A DNA stretch of 64,000 bases from Gp6-AA40 sp036802945. Lineage in GTDB: Bacteria > Acidobacteriota > Vicinamibacteria > Vicinamibacterales > UBA2999. Below the pieces are notes generated by a model. The model searched no databases. It worked only from the letters and a program-made list of their open reading frames with translations, and was not told the origin of the DNA. The stretch is from the NCBI GenBank assembly GCA_036802945.1, contig DAIRVG010000012.1:1-64000 (forward strand), read 5' to 3'. Below are positions 49,901 through 57,956 of this stretch, piece by piece. The number at the start of each line of letters is the position of its first letter. The stretch's first letter is position 1. Position numbers and translations under genes: made by a program.

Positions 49901-50329
49901 CTCGACCTGTTCGTTCGTGATGACCTGTCCAATGGCGGGATTGCGCGTTTCGACGAGCGGCGCCGCTCCCACCACGGTCACGGTCTCCGCCAGCTCGCCA
50001 AGCTGCAGCGTAATCGGAATCACCGGGTTGCTGTTGACCTGCAGCACGACTCCGGTCTGCACATAGGTGCGGAAGCCGGCTAACGTCGCTTCGAGGCGAT
50101 ACGGGCCGATGGGCAGGTTCAGCAACGCAAATGAACCTGTGTCGTCTGTGACGACCTCACGCTTGAAGCCGGTGTCGGTCTGAGTAGCGACGACGGTGAC
50201 GCCCGGCAGTGTAGCGGCACTCGTATCCGCGACCGTCCCGTTGATTTGTGCTGTGGCCTGGGCCCACGCATTCGTGGCAGTCAGCAGAAGAACGACCACG
50301 CCGACTAGGGCTCCTCTAAAGCGATCCAT
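46943..50329 (-). CDS. TonB-dependent receptor with CarboxypepD_reg domain, receptor 2
   Basis: 1128 residues, AGGAGG upstream of ATG 50329, signal peptide MDRFRGALVGVVVLLLTATN then AWAQ. The regulatory domain and plug are strikingly similar to receptor 1 (VTVVATQTDTGFKREVVTDD, YRLEATLAGFRTYVQTGVVL, VETRNPAIGQVITNEQVEAL, LLDGALHNNVYDGVNLPLPF-PDAMQEFKVETGSQ), whereas the barrel diverges. It ends FALKYQF with the C-terminal aromatic. It is the first gene of a receptor - DUF1592 - DUF1552 - ankyrin transcription unit, which suggests uptake of a ligand processed by those exported proteins. Confidence 0.93.
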   Translation of the reverse strand: MDRFRGALVGVVVLLLTATNAWAQATAQINGTVADTSAATLPGVTVVATQTDTGFKREVVTDDTGSFALLNLPIGPYRLEATLAGFRTYVQTGVVLQVNSNPVIPITLQLGELAETVTVVGAAPLVETRNPAIGQVITNEQVEALPLEGRNPAALIVLAGGAVDLGNPSSRSLTSSRGIAVAGGQQFGVAYLLDGALHNNVYDGVNLPLPFPDAMQEFKVETGSQNAQNGYKAGGTVGIATKSGTNVFHGDLFEFARHHRFNATSPFAAINSRTGKRSDDGLVRNQFGGVLGGPIVKDRIFFFGAYQGTRASQTPADIITFIPTAAMLAGDFSTVASAQCRAQGNLTLPAALGFANNRISPASFSPAAMRIARMLPTTSDPCGQIAYSRTTKPREAQPIAKVDWQLSQSHALFARYQLSTTFWDPALKNTPDNILAAGGGGAGAGGRDNSQHSLAVGDTWVVASTVVNNVRLSINRTRVLRTHAEMFGPDDVGIKMFSHVPNYMNITTTGAFAINTGTETFSFYKPNSYGISDDLTVVRGSHQYGFGGAVSLSNWKTESNVRSMGPISFNGSATGLPLADFLLGRVFEFREATPFRQDITQPYFAAYGQDTWRASSHFTVNYGARWEPWFPQNSQDKAFYSFDMARVRSNTHSTVYPQAPAGLYYPGDPGFPGTTGMKTVWSNIAPRVGIAWDPKADGRTSVRAGYGLTGDFVTGQFFFDSRSAPPFGLEQRLNGSILDDPWGSVGRTNPFPISQGSYPWNSALYSLFITVPYDIKTTRNHSWNVGLQHQVGDNMAFSATYTGSHMYNVWGVVDGNPAVVTTPGATAAAPCTAGGQTFANCTNSLDQRRELSLLNPAVGQYYGYLDWVTDAGWQDYQGLLLSVQRRAAGGFVTTANYTLSRCEGLINQGQGPLNVATGYQKPVSLINPPSEAEAQKIFDEDKGNCENWRKHIFNLTASIESPQLSNTAARMLASGWRLSGVFRAFSGAPLTIITGADRALSGIQVQTQRPNQVLDNPYGAKTVNNWLNPAAFAQPTLGTYGNSVRNAYFGMGTRVVDLSLVRQFGLAGNHTVEARIEAFNAFNWFRPQAPLAGVNNQSPVTNLSSASFGRYLVADDPRIMQFALKYQF

Positions 50330-50715
50330 TCAATGCCTCCTCTTAGTAAGACCCGATGCTGTCGCCGCCGTAGCTTCCGTTGTTGTGGATCCCGCATTCC
50401 CCGCAGCGCCTCGTCAATCGAGGTGCTCGGCACAAGTCGACGAATAATTGCGTTCAAACGCGTTCGAAGCGCGAGTTGAGACCCAGAAACGAGATGTCAC
50501 CGAGCAAACGAAAACGCCCGAATGAGACGACTGGGTCGCGCGCAAAAAATCAATTCCACCACCACGGGTGCCGTGGCAGGCGGCACGGTCACGCCCTCGA
50601 AAAGGACGCGGACGCAACAAATTGGCGGGAGTATACACCCGCGCTGGCGGATACCGTCCGGCAACCCAGAGGAGGAGAAACCAGGCCGTGGCGTCAGAAG
50701 TTGGGGTATTCCGCC
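50330..50715. other. Upstream region of receptor 2, no gene seen
   Basis: About 386 bp between the receptor start and a gap. No credible reading frame. The sequence aaacgcgttcgaagcgcg (~50457-50474) is a small imperfect palindrome and could lie in the promoter region, but I see no clear -35/-10 pair. Confidence 0.5.
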
Positions 50716-50815
50716 NNNNNNNNNNNNNNNNNNNNNNNNNNNNNNNNNNNNNNNNNNNNNNNNNNNNNNNNNNNNNNNNNNNNNNNNNNNNNNNNNNNNN
50801 NNNNNNNNNNNNNNN
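50716..50815. other. Scaffold gap (100 N)
   Basis: Placeholder gap at the 3' end of the DUF1330 gene. Confidence 0.95.
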
Positions 50816-51115
50816 CGTCGCGTCGCCGCTTTCAACGATGACGTTTTCCACCTCGCCGACACCGTTGCGCCGCCGATACGCCGCGGCGTCGCGGTATTCC
50901 TTCGACTCGAAGCAGGCCACCGCTTGCTCGAACGTCGGAAACTCGATGACGACGTGGCGATGAAATTTCTCCGGTCCTTCCATGATCCTGTAGCTGCCTC
51001 CGCGCGCGAGGATTCTGGCGCCGTATTTCTTGAAAATATCGGGAAGCGGATCCGTGTACTTCTTGTACTCAACGGGATCGTTGATCTTGGCGTGGGCAAT
51101 CCAATATGCAGGCAT
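50816..51115 (-). CDS. DUF1330 family protein (3' end in gap)
   Basis: 100 residues from ATG 51115: MPAYWIAHAKINDPVEYKKY, TDPLPDIFKKYGARILARGG, SYRIMEGPEKFHRHVVIEFP, TFEQAVACFESKEYRDAAAY, RRRNGVGEVENVIVESGDAT. This is a complete-looking DUF1330 ferredoxin-like alpha/beta-barrel domain (usual length 95-100), so the stop is probably just inside the gap. DUF1330 proteins are small cytosolic dimers of uncertain, possibly monooxygenase-like, function. The divergent neighbour is a fragment of a TRAP receptor gene starting only 12 bp away. Confidence 0.88.
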
Positions 51116-51126
51116 TCGGAGATTAT

Positions 51127-51255
51127 ATGAAGTTCAACGACGTGGTTCAGGCACCGTTCCGCCGACAGCTCTCGGCGTTCTACCGCAAATGGAAGGAACA
51201 GCTCGGGACGAAGTGCTGGGCGCTTCTCGAAGCCGAGGCGGGCGCACTCGGCTAA
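51127..51255 (+). pseudogene. Remnant of a TRAP substrate-binding protein gene (C-terminal tail)
   Basis: A 42-codon frame from ATG to TAA reads MKFNDVVQAPFRRQLSAFYR then KWKEQLGTKCWALLEAEAG. It aligns with the last 34 residues of the intact DctP-type protein ending at 57462 (APFKRKLAPVYAMWKEKLGT then KCWSLLERSAG), about 60-65% identical by eye, including the stop position. No DctP sequence precedes it. It is therefore most likely the surviving 3' end of a deleted paralogue. Expression as a short peptide is possible but unsupported. Confidence 0.75.
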
Positions 51256-51281
51256 AGAGTTAAGGGGTCGGGAGTTGACCC

Positions 51282-51656
51282 CTAGGTCCGCGCCGCCTCA
51301 GTAACGTCCCTTACGCAGGCCACGACTTCATCGAGGGCGAACGGCTTGCCGACGCAGGCCGCCAGTTGCATGCCTTGAGCAGCCTCTACGGCGTCGTGCC
51401 GGCCCGACACGCATATCACCGGAACGTCGGCCAGATCCGGATCGCGTCGCTGCTGGGCGCGAAAAGCAAATCCGTCCATCACAGGCATCGCGAGGTCCAG
51501 CAGAATCACGTCCGGATGGAATCGATGCGCCGTCTCCAGCGCCTCGACACCGTTTGCCGCCGCGAACACCACGTAACCTTCGAGAGACAGCGCGAGCTCG
51601 AGCAGAGTCCGGCTGTCAGGATCATCGTCTACGACGAGAACCACAACGCTTGACAT
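51282..51656 (-). CDS. Stand-alone response-regulator receiver protein
   Basis: Read from MSSVVVLVVDDDPDSRTLLE (start 51656), 124 residues, the size of a single CheY-like receiver. Acidic pocket DDD (9-11), phospho-acceptor Asp in PDVILLDLAMPVMDGF, the switch Ser in VPVICVSGRHD, and the invariant Lys in CVGKPFALDEV are all present, so it should be phosphorylatable. No output domain and no histidine kinase nearby; it may act as a diguanylate-free signalling relay with a remote kinase. A longer frame upstream is not credible. Confidence 0.9.
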   Translation of the reverse strand: MSSVVVLVVDDDPDSRTLLELALSLEGYVVFAAANGVEALETAHRFHPDVILLDLAMPVMDGFAFRAQQRRDPDLADVPVICVSGRHDAVEAAQGMQLAACVGKPFALDEVVACVRDVTEAART

Positions 51657-51812
51657 AAGAGTGTGCGGCCAGCTGTGCAAGATGACAACCAGAGCTGGTT
51701 GCGCTTCGTTCGAACAAAAACGTTTGATCTTCGGGCCGACGCGCGGCAGAGCTGTTCTCAAAACCGAATGGGCTGTGCGCAAAAATGTGCAATGACGTTT
51801 CAAACGCTCGAG

Positions 51813-53204
51813 CTATCGCCGGTACCAGACGATGTGATCCCCGGTCTCACCTATTCCCTTCAGTGACATGTAGGTCACGTCTGTAAACCCGACTGAGCTG
51901 AGCGGGAAGGAAGGGAGCTCGAAGATGCGGTTGTTCGAAAGGAAGAGGCCCCCGGGCCGGAGCATCCCGGCAATATTCGCGGCCGCGAGCGACTGCTCGA
52001 ATACGTCGTAGTAGAGCAGGATGTTCGTGGCAAGGATGAGATCGAACTGGTCGCCGGCGGACAACGGATCGGGCCGCTGAAGGACGATGTTCAGATCCCG
52101 TGCGAAGGTGGAAAGCACCACGGACGGCCGAACGCGGACGCTTCGCACCTGGACGCGTCCCACCCCCGCGGGCGGCGCTGGCGCCCTGGCCTCAACACCC
52201 ACCCGATCTCCTATGCGTTGCCAGTATTTCACGAGACCCGCGGTCCATGGTCGGTCGGTATTGCGCGGCAGGACCAGCACGTACGATTGTCCGCTCCCAG
52301 CGCGTTCGCGCGCCGAGTCGATGTGCTGGATGACGCGCGCGCTCAGGTCGAATGATGTGACCTGAATCGCTCCGGGAACTGCGAGCCCCAGCCGCACCAG
52401 CGAATCGACGAGGGCAAACGGCTGAATCGTCTGCGGCGGATAGAAGTCGTACCCTTCCAGCTTGTCCGTGAAGTCGAGGCCCGGCCCGACGATGGCGACG
52501 CGGCGGACCGCGCCGGCGGCAAACAGCCCTTTAGCCTTGATGTCCGTGAGGGCCAGGTCGATTCCGTGATCGATGAAGATCGACGTGTCCGACGAGAGAC
52601 CGCGGTCGCGGAAGACAGTCAGTGTGTCGCGGAGCTCAGCATCCGGATCGAGCAGCCGTGACGACTGCACGACGCTGCCGGCCCCGACAACGCGGGTGCG
52701 CTCTTCGAGAAAGCGCCGCGCCGCGGTTCTGCCCTCAGACGTGCCTGGATCGATACCCTTGTGCGCCGCGACCTGCCGTGCGAACTGCATCCGCTCGTTG
52801 GCGCCCGGGGACGCCATGGCAGCGACGAAATCATCGATCCGCGGCGACAGCGCGCGTAGCGCCGCATCAGGATCAACCGCGAGCGCCGCCAGAACGCGCG
52901 TCGCGGGTCGAGGCTGCTGAGTGAACGTCGTTCCGAACAGCAGCAGATTCACCAGGGAGTCTTCGTCGCCCTGCTCCACCCGGGCGCGAATCTCCGCCTC
53001 GCGGCGTGCGACCCACGCGGGCCAGGCCGCCTCGAGCTGCGCGTACGTCTTCCCGCGGAGGTCCGCGGGCAGCACCTCCTGCCGGACTGCCTCTAAAATC
53101 GGCTTCGCGTCTGAGAACGGAATATTGATGCGTCCGACGGTCGTCTGCGCATGCAGCGATGTGACGACCCCAACCCCGAGGATCAGCCGAAGGGCGGACT
53201 TCAT
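51813..53204 (-). CDS. Exported protein with C-terminal methyltransferase-like fold
   Basis: 463 residues. Signal peptide MKSALRLILGVGVVTSLHAQ. Residues ~20-215 are helical and of no recognised family (PADLRGKTYAQLEAAWPAWV). The second half resembles a class I SAM-dependent methyltransferase: a glycine-containing first strand (RRVAIVGPGLDFTDKLEGYD), later FDLILATNILLYYDVFEQSL-AAANIAGMLRPGGLFLSNN, which matches the post-motif segments of CheR-like enzymes. A secreted methyltransferase would lack SAM outside the cytoplasm, so either the apparent signal is a membrane anchor or the fold is used for something else. Function uncertain. Confidence 0.7.
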   Translation of the reverse strand: MKSALRLILGVGVVTSLHAQTTVGRINIPFSDAKPILEAVRQEVLPADLRGKTYAQLEAAWPAWVARREAEIRARVEQGDEDSLVNLLLFGTTFTQQPRPATRVLAALAVDPDAALRALSPRIDDFVAAMASPGANERMQFARQVAAHKGIDPGTSEGRTAARRFLEERTRVVGAGSVVQSSRLLDPDAELRDTLTVFRDRGLSSDTSIFIDHGIDLALTDIKAKGLFAAGAVRRVAIVGPGLDFTDKLEGYDFYPPQTIQPFALVDSLVRLGLAVPGAIQVTSFDLSARVIQHIDSARERAGSGQSYVLVLPRNTDRPWTAGLVKYWQRIGDRVGVEARAPAPPAGVGRVQVRSVRVRPSVVLSTFARDLNIVLQRPDPLSAGDQFDLILATNILLYYDVFEQSLAAANIAGMLRPGGLFLSNNRIFELPSFPLSSVGFTDVTYMSLKGIGETGDHIVWYRR

Positions 53205-53237
53205 GGTTCGGAGGATAACCTACAGGAAAGGCGGGAT

Positions 53238-53305
53238 AACTCCCAACTCCCAATCTCCAACTCCCAAGACAGCTTGGGAGTTGGAAGTTGGAGGTTGGGC
53301 GTTGG
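53238..53305. terminator. actccca word repeat with perfect 12-bp hairpin
   Basis: Between the methyltransferase-like gene and the 3' end of receptor 3, ccaactcccaag (53257-53268) and cttgggagttgg (53273-53284) form a perfect 12-bp stem with a 4-nt loop (acag), flanked by further imperfect copies. The stem begins ~30 bp after the receptor 3 stop on the minus strand, so it may act as its transcription terminator or 3' stabiliser. No T-run follows. Confidence 0.65.
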
Positions 53306-53313
53306 CGAAGCGT

Positions 53314-56250
53314 CTAGAAGGTCAGCCTGAAACCAAACTGCATCGTGCGGAACTGCCCCGACACGCGCTTGTTGTAGTCGGCGCTGCTTTCCTGCGTCGA
53401 CAGCGTCCAGTTCGGACGGTTGAACACGTTGAAAGCCTCGGCCATCACGTCGATCGCGCGACGCTGCCCGAGCCGAATCTTCTGCTGGAAGCGGACGTCG
53501 GTCCGGTGCTGCGGCGGCTGCATGAAGGCGTTGCGCGGGACAATGGTGCCGTCCGGACGCAACCGGGCTTCGCCCCCTCCGCCAAGATTGCGGCGGTCGC
53601 CGCCGTAGTTGCCGGCCGACCGGTTGCCGAGACCGGTGTAATGGACGCTGCTCAACTGGAAACCGTGGCCCACGTCCCAGATCCCGTTCAGCACCATGCG
53701 GTGCCGCTGGTCGCTCACCGCGAAGCCCCATTCACCCCCAAGATCAGGCTGGACCTTGAATGGGACAGGGACCGGTTCGGCGCCGGGAACGCCCATAAAG
53801 GGTTGACCTTCACCGCTCCAGAGACCCGCCAGCGAATATGTGCCCGATGCCTGCCAGCGGTTGCTCATGCGCTTGGTAAATGCCGTCTGGAGCGCGTGAT
53901 ATGCCGACCGGCCTGTAAACGGTGTCATCGCGACGGCGCCGAACTGCGGGTACGGCAACAGCGCACGCGCAGTCGAATACGGATTATTCACGCCCGTAGC
54001 CTCGACGAAGCTGATGTTCACGTTCTCCTGAATGAACTTCTCGTCGCGCCCCCGGTTGTAGACATAATCCGCCTCGACGGACATGACGCTCCCCACCTGG
54101 CGCTGGACGCCAACCGAGTTCTGCCATGTATGCGGAACGTGCGCGTACTTCGCGGGCGGGGCCATCTCCCCGGAGCCTCGAAGGGTGCACGGGGCCGTAC
54201 CGGTGAAGTTTCGCGCTCGCCATGACTCGAATGCCGGGCTCACGTTGCAGAACTGCGTTTCCGCCTGCGCGAACGAGGGCGCAGGACCGTTGAAGGGGTT
54301 GGCCGCGAAGTCGGGGCGGCCATCGTTGGCGACCTCGAGCACAGCAATCGTTGCCGGCTCGAGCGCGTAAAGCAGTGTTGGAGTAATCACCTCGGCGTAG
54401 TACTTGCCCGTTCCGCCTCGCAGCACGGTCCGGTCGTTCAACTGATAGGCGAAGCCAAGTCGCGGTTGAATGTTGTCTGCGTCCTGAGGCCGCCCCTTCT
54501 TCATGAACGGCTCGAATTCGCCGTACTGCGCAAACGAGTTCCATGTCAGGTCGTACCGTACGCCGAGATTCAACGTCAGTTTGCTCGTGGCATGCCAGTC
54601 GTTCTGCAGCCAGGCCGCGTAGTACGGCAGATCCACATCGTCGCGCCGGCTCTTGTGCACGCCAAGGCGGTAGGTGCGCACGAGCGGCGAAATCGCGGCG
54701 AGGTTCCAGGTATCGACATCGTTCCAGACCGGGAAGAGCGACTCGAAGTTGGCTGGAATAGCCCCGTTGCGCGCATCGATGTTGCCCATGCAGTTGGTGC
54801 AGTTGGCGCTCATCTCGTGATGAAGCAGGAACTCGCCGCCGATCTTCAGATCGTGCCGTCCGCGCGCGTCGTACGAGAGCGTGAAGCTGTCCTGCACGCT
54901 ATAGAGATCCTGGCTGCGATGGCGCGGGTAGCCGTTGTTGCCGGTGATGTTGAAGCCGGTGAACTGAATGCGCGGCGAGCCCGTGGTGACGGGGCCGTAG
55001 GGACCGCCCTGCGCCATCCAGTGATGCGACCAAGATACCGGGTTGACGTTCGTGAAGATGTAGCCGGCCCACGACCCGCGGATCTCGTTGACCGCGCGGT
55101 TGGATAGCACCTGCGTCAGCAGCGCCTGCGTGGTGTTCTGCGTCTCCGCGGTCGACTGCGTGGACGCGGGATGGTTGTTGGTGCTGCCGGGCCCGAACGG
55201 CTCGAATGTCTTCGTCAGGTTGCCCTTGAGCATGAGGCGCGTCTGAGGCGAGAACTGGTAGTCGAGGCGGGCACCCCCGAGTTTCTTCGTCACGATGCCG
55301 TCCAGCGAGATGTTGAACTTCGGGTACGGCGTGTTCCAGACGCTCGTGCGGGGCTCACGCTCGAACTCGTAAAAGCCGAAGTAATGAAGCTTGTCCCTAA
55401 GGATCGGACCGCCCACCGACATCGCGTACTGCTGATCCTTGTACGGCACGACGAAGCCGAGCGCCGGCTCCTTCGCGTTGAACTTGCTGTCGCGGAAGTT
55501 GCCTCGGAACGAGCCGGTGAGCTGATTCGTGCCCGACTTGGTGATCACGTTGACCTGGACGCCCTGCGACCGGCCCTGCGTCGCGTCGAACCGGTTCGAG
55601 ATGAACTGGAACTCCGCGATCATCTCCTGGCTGAACGTCGGCTGGCTGCCGCCGCCCAGGCTGTTGGTCACCTGCATGCCATCGAGGTTGGTCTGGTACT
55701 CGCGCACCTCGCCGCCGTTTCGATCCGGCAGCGGGGAGTTCGCGTTGGTCGACGAGGTACGGCTTCCCGGCGCGAGCAGCGCAAGCGCCATCCAGTTCCG
55801 TCCCTGGACCGGCAACTCTTCGACCTGCTTCGGATCGATGTTCCCACCGAGGTTCGACGTCGCGACCTGCAGGAGCGGCGCTTCGCCGGTGACCGTAACG
55901 GTTTCCTGCAGCGTCGAGACGGTCATCCGCAGATCGATCGCCGCGGTCTGTCCCAGGAGCAACGGGATGCCCGGACGCGTCACGGTCGTAAAGCCTGGCA
56001 GCTCGGCGACAATCTGGAAGACGCCGACGCGAACCGGAATACGGTACCGGCCCGTTCCGTCGGTCACGCCGACGAACGTGTTGCCGGTCGCCTCGTGCGT
56101 GGCCGTGACCGTCACACCGGGGAGCACGCCGCCGGTGGCATCGGACACGGTTCCGGTCAATGTGGCTTCCTGCGCGTACCCGGCGATTGGAAGCGCGAGG
56201 ATCGCGGCGCAAAGCGCGCCGCTAAGACAGAGCCGTCTGACGAAGGTCAT
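53314..56250 (-). CDS. TonB-dependent receptor with CarboxypepD_reg domain, receptor 3
   Basis: 978 residues from MTFVRRLCLSGALCAAILAL (ATG 56250, CAGGAGG upstream). Signal peptide to AGYAQ. Regulatory domain ATLTGTVSDATGGVLPGVTV ... TDGTGRYRIPVRVGVFQIVA; plug LLQVATSNLGGNIDPKQVEE, VQGRNWMALALLAPGSR, YQTNLDGMQVTNSLGGGSQP; barrel ending QFGFRLTF. It belongs to a different subtype from receptors 1 and 2: the plug has the GRNWMALALLAPG signature and the barrel carries a CTNCMGNID motif. It is divergent from the DctP gene. Ligand unknown. Confidence 0.93.
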   Translation of the reverse strand: MTFVRRLCLSGALCAAILALPIAGYAQEATLTGTVSDATGGVLPGVTVTATHEATGNTFVGVTDGTGRYRIPVRVGVFQIVAELPGFTTVTRPGIPLLLGQTAAIDLRMTVSTLQETVTVTGEAPLLQVATSNLGGNIDPKQVEELPVQGRNWMALALLAPGSRTSSTNANSPLPDRNGGEVREYQTNLDGMQVTNSLGGGSQPTFSQEMIAEFQFISNRFDATQGRSQGVQVNVITKSGTNQLTGSFRGNFRDSKFNAKEPALGFVVPYKDQQYAMSVGGPILRDKLHYFGFYEFEREPRTSVWNTPYPKFNISLDGIVTKKLGGARLDYQFSPQTRLMLKGNLTKTFEPFGPGSTNNHPASTQSTAETQNTTQALLTQVLSNRAVNEIRGSWAGYIFTNVNPVSWSHHWMAQGGPYGPVTTGSPRIQFTGFNITGNNGYPRHRSQDLYSVQDSFTLSYDARGRHDLKIGGEFLLHHEMSANCTNCMGNIDARNGAIPANFESLFPVWNDVDTWNLAAISPLVRTYRLGVHKSRRDDVDLPYYAAWLQNDWHATSKLTLNLGVRYDLTWNSFAQYGEFEPFMKKGRPQDADNIQPRLGFAYQLNDRTVLRGGTGKYYAEVITPTLLYALEPATIAVLEVANDGRPDFAANPFNGPAPSFAQAETQFCNVSPAFESWRARNFTGTAPCTLRGSGEMAPPAKYAHVPHTWQNSVGVQRQVGSVMSVEADYVYNRGRDEKFIQENVNISFVEATGVNNPYSTARALLPYPQFGAVAMTPFTGRSAYHALQTAFTKRMSNRWQASGTYSLAGLWSGEGQPFMGVPGAEPVPVPFKVQPDLGGEWGFAVSDQRHRMVLNGIWDVGHGFQLSSVHYTGLGNRSAGNYGGDRRNLGGGGEARLRPDGTIVPRNAFMQPPQHRTDVRFQQKIRLGQRRAIDVMAEAFNVFNRPNWTLSTQESSADYNKRVSGQFRTMQFGFRLTF

Positions 56251-56448
56251 GAAGCCTCCTGTGGGCAAATCTCAGCTGCGACGCATGGCTTGCGAACCGA
56301 CGCCGGAACCCGCGACGCGAGTGCCGACTTGATCACATTAGAAAGAGTCGAAATGCGCTTCGACGAAACGCCGATGCAGATAGAAATGGTGCCAGAACCT
56401 AACGTACGGCTGGGGTGGCGTCAACTCCAAAAAAGCCCATAATAGGGC

Positions 56449-57462
56449 GTGCCTGCGTCACTTACGCGCCGTTCCTTCGTCGGAGTCACTCTGGGTTCGC
56501 TGACCGTGTTCTCGCGAACACTTCGCGGCGCCGACGTGGAATTCGCCTTCAGCCAGTACCACAACCAGACGCCCGCGAGCTCGCTCCACACGCGTCTCGT
56601 ACAGATGTGGGAAGCCGTATACAAAGAAACCAGCGGCCGCGTCGTCGTGAAGGTATTCGCCCAGAACAACGGGATCCAGGGAAGCGATCCGGCGGCGCTC
56701 AAAGCGCTGGTCGCCGGCGAGATCCAGTTCTTCACGCTCATGGGCGGCATCCTCGGGACCATGGTGCCGGCTGCGGAAGTGCAGCAGGTGCCGTTCGCAT
56801 TCCGCTCCGCGGCGCATGCGCACGAGGCGATGGATGGTCCGCTCGGCGCGTACCTCTGCGAAGAGATGGCGGCAAAAGGCATCCACGGCTTCCAGACCGG
56901 CGCGTTCGACAACGGCATGCGCCAAATCACCGCGAATAAGCGGATTGTCACGCCGGACGATCTCGCCGGCCTGAAGATGCGCGTGCCGGCAGGTCAGCTG
57001 GTCGCGGACACGTTCAAGGCCTTCGGCTGCCAGCCCGTCATCATCAACAGCGACAGCATCCATGCGGCGCTGACAGACGGACGCGCGGATGCGCAGGAGA
57101 ACCCGCTGACGCTGGCCGATCAGTTCAAGCTGTACGAGGTCGTGAAATACGTCGCTATGACCGATCACATGTGGTCCGGGTTCAACCAGCTGGCGAACCT
57201 TGCGGCGTGGCAGAAGCTGCCCGACGACATCAAGGGGATCATCGACCGCAACGTCACGAAGCACGTGCGCCTGCAGCGGCAGGATCAGATCGGGGCCAAC
57301 ACACGCCTGCGGACCGAATTGGCCGCGCGCGGGCTCGAATTCAACACACCGGACCCGGCGCCCTTCAAACGAAAGCTCGCCCCTGTCTATGCGATGTGGA
57401 AAGAAAAGCTCGGGACAAAGTGCTGGAGCTTGCTCGAGCGGAGCGCAGGTTCGATCACCTAA
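56449..57462 (+). CDS. TRAP transporter solute receptor (DctP family), Tat-exported
   Basis: 337 residues from GTG 56449. N-terminus (M)PASLTRRSFVGVTLGSLTVF is a Tat-type signal. The DctP fold is recognisable: FAFSQYHNQTPASSLHTRLV, VVVKVFAQNNGIQGSDPAAL, FFTLMGGILGTMVPAAEVQQ, NGMRQITANKRIVTPDDLAG-LKMRVPAGQLVADTFKAFG (with the Arg that binds carboxylate ligands), and ADAQENPLTLADQFKLYEV. It binds a carboxylate for an electrochemical-gradient-driven TRAP permease, but no DctQ/DctM gene is seen in the window. It is followed at once by the 142-bp tandem array. A decayed tail of a paralogue lies at 51.1 kb. Confidence 0.9.
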   Translation: MPASLTRRSFVGVTLGSLTVFSRTLRGADVEFAFSQYHNQTPASSLHTRLVQMWEAVYKETSGRVVVKVFAQNNGIQGSDPAALKALVAGEIQFFTLMGGILGTMVPAAEVQQVPFAFRSAAHAHEAMDGPLGAYLCEEMAAKGIHGFQTGAFDNGMRQITANKRIVTPDDLAGLKMRVPAGQLVADTFKAFGCQPVIINSDSIHAALTDGRADAQENPLTLADQFKLYEVVKYVAMTDHMWSGFNQLANLAAWQKLPDDIKGIIDRNVTKHVRLQRQDQIGANTRLRTELAARGLEFNTPDPAPFKRKLAPVYAMWKEKLGTKCWSLLERSAGSIT

Positions 57463-57478
57463 CAAGTACGCAGTTGGG

Positions 57479-57956
57479 GCAGCGACATCCGGATGTTTCG
57501 TCCCGCGATGCGCTCGGCCCGAGGAGTCGTAGAGGCGGACCTTCAGGTCCGCCTTCCGGGTGCCGGTCAGCCCTGTCGAACATCAGCCGCCAGCTACGCA
57601 CGCCGGGAAATCGCGCTCCGAGCGGCGACATCCGATATTCCGTCCCGCGATGCGCTCGGNNNNNNNNNNNNNNNNNNNNNNNNNNNNNNNNNNNNNNNNN
57701 NNNNNNNNNNNNNNNNNNNNNNNNNNNNNNNNNNNNNNNNNNNNNNNNNNNNNNNNNNNGGGAAATCGCGCTCCGAGCGGCGACATCCGATATTCCGTCC
57801 CGCGATGCGCTCGGCCCGAGGAGTCGTAGAGGCGGACCTTCAGGTCCGCCTTCCGGGTGCCGGTCAGCCCTGTCGAACATCAGCCGCCAGCTACGCACGC
57901 CGGGAAATCGCGCTCCGAGCGGCGACATCCGATATTCCGTCCCGCGATGCGCTCGG
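57479..57956. repeat. 142-bp tandem repeat array carrying P1 palindromes, with scaffold gap inside
   Basis: Identical units begin at 57760 and 57902 (142 bp apart) and, before the gap, at 57605. A partial first unit starts ~57479. Each complete unit runs gggaaatcgcgctccgagcg, gcgacatccgatattccgtc, cgcgatgcgctcgg, ggaccttcaggtccgcc core, ggtgccggtcagccctgtcg, aacatcagccgccagctacg. At least four units or part-units are visible. More may be hidden in the gap. The array starts 17 bp after the DctP stop. No credible ORF. Confidence 0.9.
57660..57759. other. Scaffold gap (100 N) inside tandem array
   Basis: The gap begins 55 bp into one 142-bp unit and ends at the first base of another. The true missing length should therefore be 87 bp plus a multiple of 142 bp. 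Confidence 0.9.

Noticed and set aside
51030..51263. Alternative plus-strand frame over the DctP remnant
   Set aside because: The homologous residues and in-phase stop lie in the ATG 51127 frame; the other frame starts inside DUF1330.
57479..57956. Tandem array considered as a CRISPR array
   Set aside because: Units are 142 bp and identical throughout with no short-repeat/unique-spacer alternation, and no cas genes are present.
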